NCBI GenBank assembly: GCA_030704615.1
Contig: CM060731.1
Coordinates: forward strand, 65,764,756 to 65,824,755
Direction of reading: 5' to 3'
From: Takakia lepidozioides
Lineage: Eukaryota; Streptophyta; Takakiopsida; Takakiales; Takakiaceae
DNA length: 60,000 nt
Under the pieces are notes generated by a model. It was not told where the DNA came from. It saw nothing but the letters and a program-made list of their open reading frames with translations, and did no database searches. Of this stretch, positions 46,200 to 57,066 are shown piece by piece. A program made the position numbers and the translations under genes. Each line of letters begins with the position of its first letter. Within the stretch, counting starts at the first letter, position 1.

Positions 46200-47960
46200 A
46201 CAGGCAACTAGGGTTTCGCATTGCTTCGCACTACTAGCGACGAATTCTGAGAACTACGCATCATGTTAAAATAAACGAAGAAAATGTGGTCAAAGGACCT
46301 TAAACCGTGTCAAACCTCCGATTTGTTGTGGTGTGCTGAATCATGCTCCCTAGTTTTCTTTGAAAATGAAGTGTTGTTGCTATTGGTTGTTCCCACAGTG
46401 TCCGGTCTTTCAGACCTTCTGAAACTGACCAAATGAGTTGGGGTACATAGTTTTTCCCTTCTTCTTACGTTTTGCCAAAGCAAGAGAGCCCATTGCAATT
46501 TGAGGCTTGTTTCATTTGATATTAATTTGACACGTGTAATGACTCTTGATACAACAAGTAGATTTTGTTTATAAATGTTGTTTATATGATATCTATTTCC
46601 TCTTTATTTTCACTTGGTTTAGATTTCAAATTGTTTGGATGTTGATCTAATGTCATGGTTTCACGAACAAACTTGGTTATTTTATTTAATGTTTTTTTTT
46701 TTTTTTTTTTTTTTTTTGGCGTTCATCATATATTTGTCTTTATTTAAAGCATATTTTATCTGCCTCTCCGTATTAACATTTTGGTTTTCCATATTATTTG
46801 AAGTTATACACATGCCCAAGTTCTCAAAACTCAGGGTGCAGTTTCTGAACCTCCTACTGGTTCGCTAGTGTGTTGGTATGAATACAGTTCAGCCGAAAAA
46901 GTTGGATATTATGAAGCCAATGCAAAATTATCTCCTATGATGGGGTCAGTATTGCAGAGATCTATGACTTTGAAGGCTCGGAAACCACGTGCCGGTGCTT
47001 AGGAATCCTACAGCGGGGCTCTACAATATCAGCCAGACTGCAGGGATACAATTTCTTCAGAAGCTGCAGGGATTTTGGGATCAACGAGGGCATTGGGTCT
47101 CAGATCTGCTACCTCGCTTGAAGAATTGTCTTCTCTCTTTCGACTGACCTTGATTACATTGGGACCAGGGAAAAATTGTTAGATAACCAGAGCTCAGCTC
47201 TGATGAAGTGTAAGTTCAGTGAAGAGGCTGAAAAAGATGTGGGTAAAGAGAGGACAATGTCAAGCCATGGGGATGGAAGGGCATCCAGAAGCCTTTTAGA
47301 AGACAAAAATAGAGGGACTAGGCTGGCTTCAAGACCAATACATTCGTAGAATCGTAACTCCACAATCCACAACCCACAAAACTGAACCCACAACCTGCAC
47401 CAGCAAGACCAGGTCCTCCACCAATCCCCAATACTCATTTGCTTCCTTCTGTATGATATCAGTCCCGGACATTTGCAAGTCATTGACTTCTTTGGTCAAT
47501 GTTGTTTGGTCATGGTTAGTCCTAGCAACATGAGCAGCAAACACCACCAGGAAACTCAAAATTATGTTGTTTTCTCTCGGAGTTCCACTACAGCTGATTT
47601 GAGCTCTGCCTAAGAAGCAGCTATCATACGTTCCTTCCACACCTTCTCGGCAAGGCGGACGATCAGAAGGAAAGCTACGAGCGTGAGGGATTTCACAAGA
47701 AACATGATGCTTTGGGTCCACTAGACCTCCCTTAGCGGGTTGTATCCAGTGTCAACTTCTCTGTCTGAATTCATCCGTGCAAACAACGCTTCCGCCCCTG
47801 TCATAACAGCAGGCAATTGAAATAACTCATTGACGAACCTTCAAGTGTGAGATCACATGCAAATCTAGCCAAATATGTGAATGTACATCAAAATTGTGTC
47901 ATTAACTCTTGTGTAAGCTAAACCCACATTACTACCAATGTGTCAATACTGATGCTTCAA
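46200..47960. other. No gene recognised; 26-nt poly-T tract
   Basis: A homopolymer of T runs from 46692 to 46717, perhaps the poly-A tail of a minus-strand retroinsertion. Minus-strand frames at 47721-47329 look weakly coding-like but no family or junction was established. Confidence 0.35.
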
Positions 47961-47969
47961 GCCGTTCTT

Positions 47970-48239
47970 TTACATTCCTTCAAATACTTGCAAGACCTCC
48001 CTATGAATACCATGTTGGGCATATCCTGCGATCATCGTATTCCACAACACCACATTTCGTCCAGCCATATTGTTGAACACTCCCTCCGCATCCTCAATGC
48101 TCCCACATTTGGCATACATGTCCACGAGGGTATCGTTCAGAATCACATCTGGACAATCCAGCTTTGGCGATGCAACCATGCACCTCTTTGTCCTTTTCCA
48201 GAGTTGCCATGCTTGCACACGCATTGCAAACGCACACAA
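47970..48239 (-). pseudogene. PPR gene fragment
   Basis: The minus strand reads LVDMYAKCGSIEDAEGVFNN, then GRNVVLWNTMIAGYAQHG and EVLQVFEGM, which is one and a half PLS-type PPR motifs. Preceding residues (KLDCPDVILND) match the usual linker. No start, no following repeats and no E/DYW tail occur, so it is a fragment. A close relative with the same local sequence lies at 58972-59280. Confidence 0.8.
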
Positions 48240-48249
48240 ACGTGATGTG

Positions 48250-50055
48250 GTCGGACCAAAGCATCTTCACATGCCCAGAAGTGCCAGAAGAGGCATTGTG
48301 GATCCTCTCTTAATCCTCTTTCAGAAGCTGTGGTCATGGTTGAGGTGTCTGATTTTATCAACTGTGTCGCTGCAGCTGCTGCCTTTAATTAACCATATGC
48401 CCATGCAGGTTTCTTGTAGCTATTGATCCACAGGGAATCATAGGTAATCTGGAGCTTGAAATCTGGCCCTCTTGGATGAATCTGGACCCACACTTTATCC
48501 CTGCTCCTTCAGCTATCCATGCCTCTGCACACTCATTAATGTCGGTACCTTCCAAGGGAGGCCCCCAGACCACACTGTGCCGCCATGGCTTCTACCATGC
48601 ACATGCACTCAAATACCCTACTCATGCCCCGTTCGGCTCTGCTCGGACATACTCATTATTCAGGGACTACCCGTTCAAGCCTCGCCACCTACTTCACTAT
48701 CCCCTTAGCTCATCATCCACTTTATCGAGTTTACATTCTACCATGATCGATACCCCACGATTCAATCCTGGAAAAACGACAAAAATACGCCCCACTCATT
48801 CTTGCAATTCGTCAGCAGGGATGGAAAACTGGCCCACTCACAGTCATCACTGCCGGAACTTGAGGCGACATACACAACGCTAGTATCAATGATTTACATG
48901 ATATTTTCAAAATACCAATTCTCCTAATCCATCAATGTTTCAAAGCAATCCATCTTACAGCACTCCATTCCCTAACAGCCATCATCACCAACAAACGTCA
49001 ATTCAAAGCTAGCCCTCAAGTGCACCCTGCGTGTCGCGCACCTCACTTCGGTAAGCTCCCCTTCAAGTCATAGTTACTCGCTTTGATGCGCGCGCCTGAC
49101 TCCCAACCTGGCCGCCGGGCCAACTTGGAGCTTCGGCTGCTCACCGAGGCATAACGGTCCCCCTTCGCTCTCCCACTAAACCCTCCACCTATTTGGGCCT
49201 AGTGGAATTCCCTTTGGTAGATGGCAGTCCGGAACAGCTCCCCACTCTTTGGTCGCTTTCCGGCTCGCTCGCTTACTCACTAGTTTTTGGTCACCAACGG
49301 GTTTGCATCGTTCTCGGGGTCACTACTCCCCTTATATATACTTCTGTAGCTGTCCGCGGGGGTTTCACAACCAGCCATGCCATTTTATGGCGAACCACCA
49401 CGAAAACCCTCGACTCCCGGTGGTGAGTCGCGGTGAGTCTTGGCCCACTCACCACGGCCCCATTGGGCCGTGATGAGTCCCAAGACTCCCCACGACTCCC
49501 ACCACGAGGTCTCCACCCCATGGTGAGTCCTATGCCACCCCCACTAAGTCCCGCTAAGCTACCACCACCCCTTGTGGACCCACCCCCACCGCAACCCGGT
49601 GTGCGGGGCTCCGCCTAGTGAGCGCCTCTGCCTCCTTGAGTGCCTTGGGCACTCAAGGGTGCTTCAGCCCCTGTACCTATCGCTGCTACTGCCCCCACCA
49701 TAGGGGCAGCCCCTTCTGTGTCCCGACCCCTTGCCCTCAAGGCAAAGGGCCGCGACACTGCGTCCCCCAGGGTCCCCCTGGGAACTCAGGGGGTTCATAG
49801 CAGCCCTCCCCTCTCTCTTTCCTTGGTTACCTGGTGTCCCACAAGACACCCTTCCTACTATATGGCCCACTCCCAAAAGGGGGCAGTAGCCGTAAGGCGA
49901 AGTGGTTCTTAGTTATGCCGGCTACGGCTGGAGTCTTCTCTCTCTCTCCGACCCCAGTCAATGGTGGAAAAGGTGAATGTCTATTGGAAGCAGAAGAAAG
50001 TCAACATATAATGAATTAGTGTGATAAGTAGGGTTGGGGTGTTTGTTGGAACAAT
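48250..50055. other. No gene recognised; GC-rich interspersed sequence
   Basis: From about 49070 to 49900 base composition becomes markedly GC-rich and open in several frames with proline-rich low-complexity translations, unlike a real gene. A palindrome CACGGCCC/GGGCCGTG lies near 49456-49475. The stretch 49892-49940 matches 26578-26625. Probably old transposon sequence. Confidence 0.35.
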
Positions 50056-50059
50056 AAGT

Positions 50060-50378
50060 TGCCATGACTTACCGTGATTTACCTTGATCTACCATGATTT
50101 ACCATTACTTACCAAATTACTGGATATTTTTCAGTCTCGCCAACACCAGTTCAAGCTACTCTTGTTTCCAGTTTCCAGTATCTAGTTCTCTAGTCCAGTT
50201 TCCAGTATTTCATTCAAGTCGTGTTCTAATATCTTGTACTTTGTTCATTGTTATAAAAATCGTCTTGATTCATATTTACTCATCGTGCATTCGGCCACGC
50301 CGACCTTGACTTCTTGTCTAGTCTTGTACCTCTAGTCTGATCCCTTGTTTGTGTTCAGTCATGTTCTCGTCCCTGACA
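50060..50378 (+). repeat. 5' LTR, truncated and internally deleted
   Basis: Matches the 3' LTR from ATGACTTACCGT onward and ends CCCTGACA. Compared with the 3' LTR it lacks roughly the first 55-60 bp and about 230 bp of the middle, including the TATA box. The segment AGTCTCGCCAA (50133-50143) is kept. Confidence 0.88.
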
Positions 50379-50380
50379 GT

Positions 50381-50391
50381 TTGGCGAGACT
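50381..50391 (+). promoter_or_regulatory. Putative self-priming primer-binding site
   Basis: TTGGCGAGACT starts 2 nt after the LTR end (…GACA|GT|TTGGCGAGACT) and is the exact reverse complement of AGTCTCGCCAA, present in both LTRs and predicted to be nucleotides 1-11 of the element's RNA. The CA-GT-PBS spacing is the usual LTR-element arrangement. It does not look like the initiator-tRNA-Met site common in plant elements. The alternative, a tRNA ending AGTCTCGCCA, is not excluded. Confidence 0.7.
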
Positions 50392-50416
50392 AAAGTTTGT
50401 TCCTTAGTTAGTTAAG

Positions 50417-51212
50417 ATGAAAGACACATTTGCGAAAATGGTCGCCACATTGCAAAGTCTTCAGCTCCAGATGCAAGAACTTCATACCTCTACCGCCCAA
50501 TTGCAAGGTGATCAGTTTCAAGATCTTGGCAACGCTCTCCACAATTCGCAACAACAAATTTCAGAGTTAAAGGAGTCGAATAATGGATCTTCCATACAAG
50601 TCCCTACTGCAACAGCTCCTACTGCAACTGTTCATCTTCAACAGATTACGAGAGAACCAAAGATCAACATGCCCGAGAAATTTGATGGAACGAGATCAAG
50701 ATTTCGCGGTTTTGTTCAACAAGTACAACTGTTCCTACTACAACATCCACAACGCTACCCCGATGAAGGGATTCAAGTCAGATTCGTGGGCACCCTTCTA
50801 TCAGGCACTGCCCTATCTTGGTTTGCACCGCTAATAGAAAAAAAATTCGCATTTACTATATAATTTAGAAGCATTCATGTCCGAGTTCACTGCAACGTTT
50901 GGAGAGAATGATAGAGAGAGAGTTGCAGAGGCAAAAATACGAAATCTTTGACAAAGAGCACGTCATGCTTCCGTTTATGCTGCCGAATTTCGACAACTTG
51001 CGTGCGACCTCGACTGGAATGAGAAGAGCCTAAGTCAGTTTTAATGTGGGCTAAAAGATGATGTAAAATATTTGTTGCTGACAATGCCAAACGTGAGTAC
51101 ACTGAACAAATTCATCCCCAAGTCATTGCATGCGACAATCGTTTGTTCGAAAGATGTCAAGAGAAGCGATCTGGATGGTCAACAACGCACCATGCCGCTG
51201 CTACTACGGCAA
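50417..51212 (+). pseudogene. gag, 5' part (capsid region), disrupted
   Basis: The ATG at 50417 opens a coiled-coil-like N-terminus (LQSLQLQMQELHTSTAQLQ), then a capsid-type domain with KFDGTRSRFRGFVQQVQLFL, RFVGTLLSGTALSWFAPL and SVYAAEFRQLACDLDWNE, then CDNRLFER in a further frame. Damage: frameshifts near 50855 and 51095, TGA at 50949-50951, TAA at 51042-51044. The sequence is interrupted near 51213 by the insertion described separately. Confidence 0.85.
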
Positions 51213-51464
51213 CGACGCTACCGCGTGAGCCTGGCGTGTGAGTGTGTGAGCGTACGCTCACATAATGGTGATGTGGCGTGAGCCTACGCTCACAGCGCTG
51301 ACGTGGCGCTGGTGCCGATGTGGCGTGAGCCCACCCAAGGTTGTGTCACGTCACCACAAAGATGGTGGGCCTATAACCGTGGAGCCTATAACCGTGGGAT
51401 TTCACCATCTGAAGATGAGATGGGTTAAGGGTTTAGGGCGTCCGCAGAGATCAACATTGTGTTA

Positions 51465-51612
51465 ACACGAGGTTGATTTCAGAGAACTTGAAATGAACCT
51501 TGTATTATCACGAGGTTGATTTCCTAGAACTGAAATCAACCTGGTGTTAACACGAGGTTGATTTGAAGTTCTCGAAATCAATCTTGTATTAACATGAGGT
51601 TGATTTCCGAGA
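51465..51612. repeat. Tandem palindromic units, about 46-48 bp
   Basis: GAGGTTGATTTC, then GAACTTGAAATCAACCT-like sequence, recurs three times. Each unit is roughly self-complementary (AGGTTGATTTC against GAAATCAACCT). Confidence 0.7.
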
Positions 51613-51764
51613 ATGTTCATTTGAATGTGACTTGATGTGTTCGCAACTGAACAAATGAGTTTGAGGAACGAATGCAACAAATGGTAGACGCACGCACAAC
51701 ACGATTGATGACGTGACATACACCGACAGACATACGACTTCATTTTTTTTTTTTTTTTAATTTC

Positions 51765-52205
51765 TCCTTGGGGGTGATGCAAATCAACCTTGCGTTGACG
51801 CAACCTTGATTTGAGAAATGAAAACATCATTTTTTGATTTTTTGATTTTTTTTTTTCCTCCTTGGGGGATGATGCAAATCAACCTTGCGTTGACGCAACC
51901 TTGATTTGAGAATGAAAGCATCATTTTTTGAAGATTTGTTTTTTTCTTCCTCCTTGGGGAATGATGCAAATCAAACTTGCATTGACGCAACCTTGATTTG
52001 AGAAATGAAATCATCATTTTTTGAATTTTATTTTATTTTTATTGTTTTTTCTTCCTGGGGGGTGATGCAAATCAACATTGCGTTGACGCAACCTTGATTT
52101 GAGAAATGAAAGTGTTTTTATTTTTTATATATTTTTTATTTTTTCCGGAGGGTGATGCAAATCAACCTTGCGTTGACGCAACCTTGATTTGAGAAATGAA
52201 AGCAT
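51765..52205. repeat. Five tandem units of about 94 bp with a hairpin core
   Basis: Units at about 51765, 51859, 51950, 52053 and 52142 share TGATGCAAATCAACCTTGCG, TTGACGCAACCTTGATTTGA and a T-rich spacer. The core AAATCAACCTTGCGT-TG-ACGCAACCTTGATTT can fold into a stem with 13 of 15 pairs. The T-rich spacer varies most. Confidence 0.85.
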
Positions 52206-52740
52206 TCTTTTTTTAGGACTGTTTTTTGCATTTTGTATGGTTGTTGGGCCTGTTGTTTTTCGTTTCGTGTCTTGCAATGCAAGTCTTGCCAACCTATTTT
52301 GCACCATGTTTTTTCATAAACCGCAAAGACGCTTTAGGGATTTCCTGGTGTTTGTTTGGAGAACGTCTATCAATGAAAAGTGGATATGAATTGGGGGGAC
52401 GGAACTTCGTTAGAACGAACTCATTCTCCTTCTTGTTTATTACGCAACATGACATTGTGCTCTCTGAAATATCATGTGCCCGTGGACAAAAATCATCCAC
52501 AAACCACCCGTGATTTCTCATCCGACTAAGATTTGGATGAGGGATGAGACTTCTCGGAAATTAATGTTGGCAAATCTGGGGCGTGGTAGTCCCCTACAGT
52601 TCCGCGGAAATAGGTGACATCCGCGGAATTAGGTGGCATCCGCGGAATTAGGTCTTGCACGTGGGAAACCTTGCTGATGTGGCGTGAGCCTGGCTGGGCT
52701 CACACGCGGCTAGGCTCACATGCAAGCATTCCCCGTACTA

Positions 52741-53468
52741 CGGCACCAAACACAATGATCCATCAGACATCCGATAATGATCCTATGCAGATTGATGTTG
52801 TCCGATTCAAGCCATTGACGCCACAAGAAAAACAAAGACGACGCTCGAATGGATTATGCTTTTATTGCGGAGAAGATGATCACATAGTATTAAACTGCCC
52901 CAACAAAGAGAAGATTCAAAACTCGGGGCACAACTCAAGTGTTCGATACAAGGAGGTCGGAAAACGAAGATGTCCAGTCACAGTAGGGACCATGCGGCTG
53001 GACACCCCAAATTCCTCACCAAAAAAAAGTTTCTTTCTACCTCCAGACCCTGTACCTTGTTTCACAGTTCCAGTAAAGATCAGGATGCAAAATCGAGATA
53101 TCTCCGTAGAAGCACTTTTGGACTTGGGCGCTTCAGCGTGTTTTATTGACAAAGACTTTGCGAAGCAACACAATTTAACGCTCATAAGAAAGAAATTTCC
53201 GGCCCATGCTGAAGTCATCGATGGACGACCGTTAGCATCAGGAAATATTGACCATGAAACTCGACCTCTTGAAGTAAAACTTAAAAATCAAGCATCACAT
53301 ATTGTTTTCAATGTCATCCAGTCTCCAACAAATCCTGTGATCATTGGACTTCTTTGGTTTGTACTTCATAATCCTGACATCGACTGGCGATCACGAAAAT
53401 TTCGGCAAGACAAAAATGCAAAAGCACCAAAGGTATTCAACCCATGTTTCTTGGAGCTAGAGCCTTGA
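52741..53468 (+). pseudogene. gag zinc knuckle and aspartic protease region
   Basis: DPMQIDVVRFKPLTPQEKQ leads into a CCHC zinc knuckle (CFYCGEDDHIVLNC, 52857-52898) in the CX2CX4HX4C spacing. A protease domain follows with VEALLDLGASACFIDKDFAK and EVIDGRPL. The catalytic D-S/T-G triad reads D-L-G (GAC TTG GGC), as expected from a C-to-T change of TCG, so the protease would be inactive. The frame ends at 53466-53468 after a one-base shift; pol continues in another frame from 53444. Confidence 0.88.
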
Positions 53469-56074
53469 TGAGAGCTACGAAGAAAGATGCGACATTTGCA
53501 CTTTATGCGACTCCGATCAAAACCACAACAGACCAAGGTACGTCGACATTACCCACTCAATATCAAGATTTCAAGGATGTCTTTGAGAAGAAAAATGCAG
53601 ATATGTTGCCAGAACATCGACTTTATGATTGTGCAATTGAGTTGCAAGAATGAGCTCAACCACCATTCGGCCCGATCTACAATTTATCTTAGACGGAGCT
53701 GGCTGCTTCACACGAATACATTGATGAAAATTTGTCATTCATTCGACATTCGAAATCATCCGCGGGAGCACATATCTTATTTGTGAAGAAGAAAAACGGA
53801 TCGTTACGCATGTGTGTGGACTATCGTGGGCTCAACAAAGTCACTATAAAAAATCGTTACCCACTACCGCTGATTTCTAGACTTCTCGAACAATTTGAAC
53901 GAACAATTTTTTTCACAAAGATTGACTTGAGATGAGCTTACAACCTTGTACGAATAAAAGAATGAGACAAATGGAAGACTGCTTTTAACACAAGGTACGG
54001 ACATTTCGAATACAATGTTATGTCTTTCGGTCTTACAAATGCTCCGGCAATTTTTCAACACATGATGAATGATATTTTTCGAGAATTTTTAGATGACTTT
54101 GTAGTCATCTATTTGGACGACATTTTGATATTTTCACATAATGAAGAAGAACATGGTCGTCATGTATGCATTATCCTTGATAAATTGAGGGAAAAATGAC
54201 TGTATGCCAAGTTGGAAAAATATTTTTTTCACCAATCTGAAGTCGAATTTTTGGGCTACATTATTTTCGACAAATGAGTCTTTATGAATCAGAAGAAAAT
54301 ATAAACCATCATCGAGTGGATTAAACCAACTTCGGTCCGAGATGTACAATGCTTTCTAGGATATGCAAATTTCTATAGAATCTTTATCAATGACTACTCC
54401 AAAATTGTTGCACCATTGACACGATTCACAAGGAAGGACAAATTTGTATGGGACGAGAAGGCTGACCAAACATTTGAAAGGTTGAAGCAGACATTTACAA
54501 CGGCTCCAATACTGGTACATGCAGACCTATCTAAACCATTCTTTTTGGAAGTAGATGCATCGGACTTTGCACTTGGTGCGGTACTATCTCAATATGGTAT
54601 AGATGGCCGACTTCACCCTGTTGGTTTTTGTTCTCGCAAATTTTCCGCTGCGGAAATCAATTATGAAATCCATGACAAAGAACTTCTAGCGATTATCGAT
54701 GCTTTTGAGGAGTGACGTCATCTATTGGGAGCTAAACATCAAATCACAGTCTATACCGATCACAAAAACCTTGAGTATTTTATGAGTGCTCGTGTTTTGA
54801 ATCGACGTCAAGCGAGATGGAGTATGTCACTAGCAAGGTTTGATTTTGTTATTACCTTCCGTCTCGGACATCTTCAAGAAAAACCAGATGCTCTTTCTCG
54901 ACGATCGTATCTTGTACCAAAAGAAGGGGATGCAACTTTTGACCAACATAAATCCATCATCTTGAAACCAACAAATCTTCAATTGAATATGCTATCCATG
55001 TCCACATATGACGATATAACTATCTTAAAAGATATTCATGAAGCACTGAAGAGCGACAAATTTGCTACGATACTACGAAGTCAACTAAATCGACCTCGAG
55101 ACAATCCACATGTTACAAACGACTTCGAATTCAAAGATGACTTACTTTATTTCAAGAGACTTCTCTATGTACCTCCAAGACCTACACGACTTCGAATTCT
55201 TCAAACATGTCGTGATCTTCCGGCTGCAGGACATTTCAGCTTCAACAAAACAATGGAATTAATATCCAAGGACTACTGGTGGCCGCAGATGTGGAAACTC
55301 GTGAAAGAATTTATAAAATCTTGCGACATGTGTGCTAGAGCGAAGGGACCACGACATCGACCTTACGGCCTTCTTCAACCATTACCCATTCCCAAGGGTC
55401 CATAGTCATCCTTGTCTATGGATTTTATTACGGACCTTCCAATTTCCAAGACCACCGATTCAATCCTTGTTATTGTAGATCATTTAACGAAGATGACACA
55501 TTTCATTCTATGTAATAAGACGGTTACCGGCGAGGAAACTGCAAGACTCTTCCTCAATAATATTTACCGCATTCATGGACTCCTGAAGGACATCGTATCT
55601 GATCGAGGACTACAGTTCATATCAAATTTCTGGAGGGGATTATTTCACAAATTGGATACTAAGATCAACCTCTCTACAGCTAATCATCCACAGACTGATG
55701 GTCAAACCGAACGTGTAAACCAGATTTTGGAGCATTATCTTCACTGTATCATAAATTATTACCAAGATAATTGGACGGACCTTCTGTCATTGGCTAAGTT
55801 TGCCTACAACAACACTATACATTCTTTGACCAAACAAACTCCATTTTTCTCTAATTATGGTCATCATCCTCAAGCAAACCCTTTCCACATGGAGACTGTT
55901 GGAAGCCCTGCTGAAAAAAACCTTGCTACTCATCTTACTACGATTCACAAGGAGCTTACATTTCACCTCGTAGAAGCTAAAAAACAATATAAGGAGTATG
56001 CAGATCAACGTCGCCAACTCCAACCCCAGTTCAAGGTCGGAGATCGTGTGTGGTTTCTTAGACGAGACATATAA
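53444..56074 (+). pseudogene. pol: reverse transcriptase, RNase H and integrase with in-frame stops
   Basis: One continuous frame of 877 codons carries reverse transcriptase ([14 protein letters not shown] active site), RNase H (VDASDFALGAVLSQ; YTDHKNLEYF) and integrase. The integrase zinc domain keeps H, C and C (GHFSFNKTMEL; SCDMCARAK) but the first His reads Arg (TCRDLPAAGH). The D,D,E core is intact (MDFITDLP; VSDRGLQF; TDGQTERVNQ). Stops lie at 53651 TGA, 53690 TAG, 53933 TGA, 53963 TGA, 54197 TGA, 54275 TGA, 54302 TAA, 54713 TGA, 55403 TAG and 56072 TAA, without any frameshift. Confidence 0.93.
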
Positions 56075-56129
56075 ACCTCGCGACCATCAAGGAAGTTGGA
56101 TTATCGACGTCTGGGACCATTCAAAATTA

Positions 56130-56455
56130 TTCAACACGGTTAGTTTTCGGCTTGAACTCCCACGAAGTATGCGCATCCATCCAGTCTTTCATGTTTCATT
56201 ATTGGAGTTGTATCATCTATCGAATATTCCAAGGAGAGTCTCCGTACCACCTCCACGAATCAAAGTCAATCAGAAAATTGAGTATGAAGTTGACGAAGTC
56301 CTAGACTCTCGCATCAAGTATAAACGTCTTGAGTATTTCGTACATTGAAAATGCTAGGACATCAGCGAACGAACGTGGGAACCTTCATCCAACCTCGTCA
56401 ATGCATCTGACAAAGTCCAAGAGTTTCATCAACGATATCCAGCTAAGCCCTGAGC
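56130..56455 (+). pseudogene. Integrase tail and chromodomain
   Basis: After a one-base shift near 56140 the frame reads FRLELPRSMRIHPVFHVSLL, then YEVDEVLDSRIKYKRLEYFV, and after TGA (56346-56348) and TAG (56355-56357), DISERTWEPSSNLVNASDKV. This is the chromodomain that defines chromoviruses and steers integration to marked chromatin. The first stop falls on the conserved aromatic-cage Trp. Confidence 0.88.
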
Positions 56456-56623
56456 TACACGTCAATAAGACGTCACAACGATGTTGTCAGCCAAATTAGC
56501 TTCAAGGTGAAGACTCCACATTCAATGTACCTGATACACGCTAAGGAGGGAGGAGCACCACACATCAGTATATATAGCTACTCTTCCAGCACTTCTAGCA
56601 TTCTTGCATCTTGTATTGGTAGC

Positions 56624-56887
56624 ATGGAGTCACAGGAACCAGATACATTGGAGTTGTCGCTTACCCAGCTACCAGATCAGCCGTTCCAACTCTCACGACC
56701 TTCAACATCACGCCGACGCTCTCGAGACGATGGGCCACCAATGCGACGCATACTTCCTTGTCTCGACCCCGTACGACGGCAAATGAAGCCTACTCGAAGT
56801 CTGATAATTTTGTTGGAGGTTGAGGCTTCGGACCCAGAGGGCAACAAAATCATGTTTGAAGGCAGCTTCGAAAATCAGAATGCTTAA
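56624..56887 (+). CDS. Extra ORF between pol and 3' LTR
   Basis: An intact 87-codon frame (MESQEPDTLELSLTQLPDQP start; RRRSRDDGPPMRRILPC in the middle; NKIMFEGSFENQNA end) lies 3' of the chromodomain. A consensus TATA box (TATATATA, 56569-56576) is 55 nt upstream of the ATG. No signal peptide or membrane segment is present, so it is not an envelope-like gene, and no homologue is recognised. The longer frame from 56507 shares this register. It may be a captured or accessory ORF, or chance. Confidence 0.35.
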   Translation: MESQEPDTLELSLTQLPDQPFQLSRPSTSRRRSRDDGPPMRRILPCLDPVRRQMKPTRSLIILLEVEASDPEGNKIMFEGSFENQNA

Positions 56888-57066
56888 ATCACTACGTGGT
56901 CCCAAGTTCAAGGTGTTGGACACTATTGATGGTTGCAGAGACTTATAAATCATTTGAGTCAAGAACGAAGAGCCGAATACTTGGCAAGTACCATTCCCCG
57001 GATTTTGGATTTTCTCCAACTCTAAACAAGTCCAAGATTATACCGCTCCTCGAGGAACTCGGCGCT

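Larger units (their letters stand above)
51213..52735. mobile_element. 1.5-kb insertion in gag with foldback tandem arrays
   Basis: This block splits gag between CDNRLFER/TTLPR-type sequence and the zinc-knuckle part. It begins and ends with GTGAGCC-type words in opposite orientation (GTGAGCCTGGC near 51225; GTGAGCCTAGC on the other strand near 52721), with many GTGAGC/GCTCAC words near both ends, so it is probably a TIR element. Inside are two tandem arrays with palindromic units. No transposase is seen. A target duplication is unclear: CTACCGCGT and ATTCCCCGT flank it and match at 6 of 9. Confidence 0.6.

Noticed and set aside
49193-49912. Proline-rich genes in the GC-rich stretch
   Set aside because: Several overlapping frames are open on both strands with low-complexity products and no family match; a composition artefact.
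53651-54715. Recoding of TGA as glycine or another amino acid in the retroelement
   Set aside because: GGA, GGT and GGC codons are used for conserved Gly elsewhere in the same frame, TGA also replaces Trp and Arg, and TAA and TAG stops are present, so decay is the simpler reading.
53444-56074. U-to-C RNA editing restoring pol stops
   Set aside because: Such editing is known from fern, lycophyte and hornwort organelles, not nuclear transcripts; only transcript data could revive the idea.
56507-56887. Envelope gene of the retroelement
   Set aside because: The ORF has no signal peptide, membrane segment or cysteine pattern.
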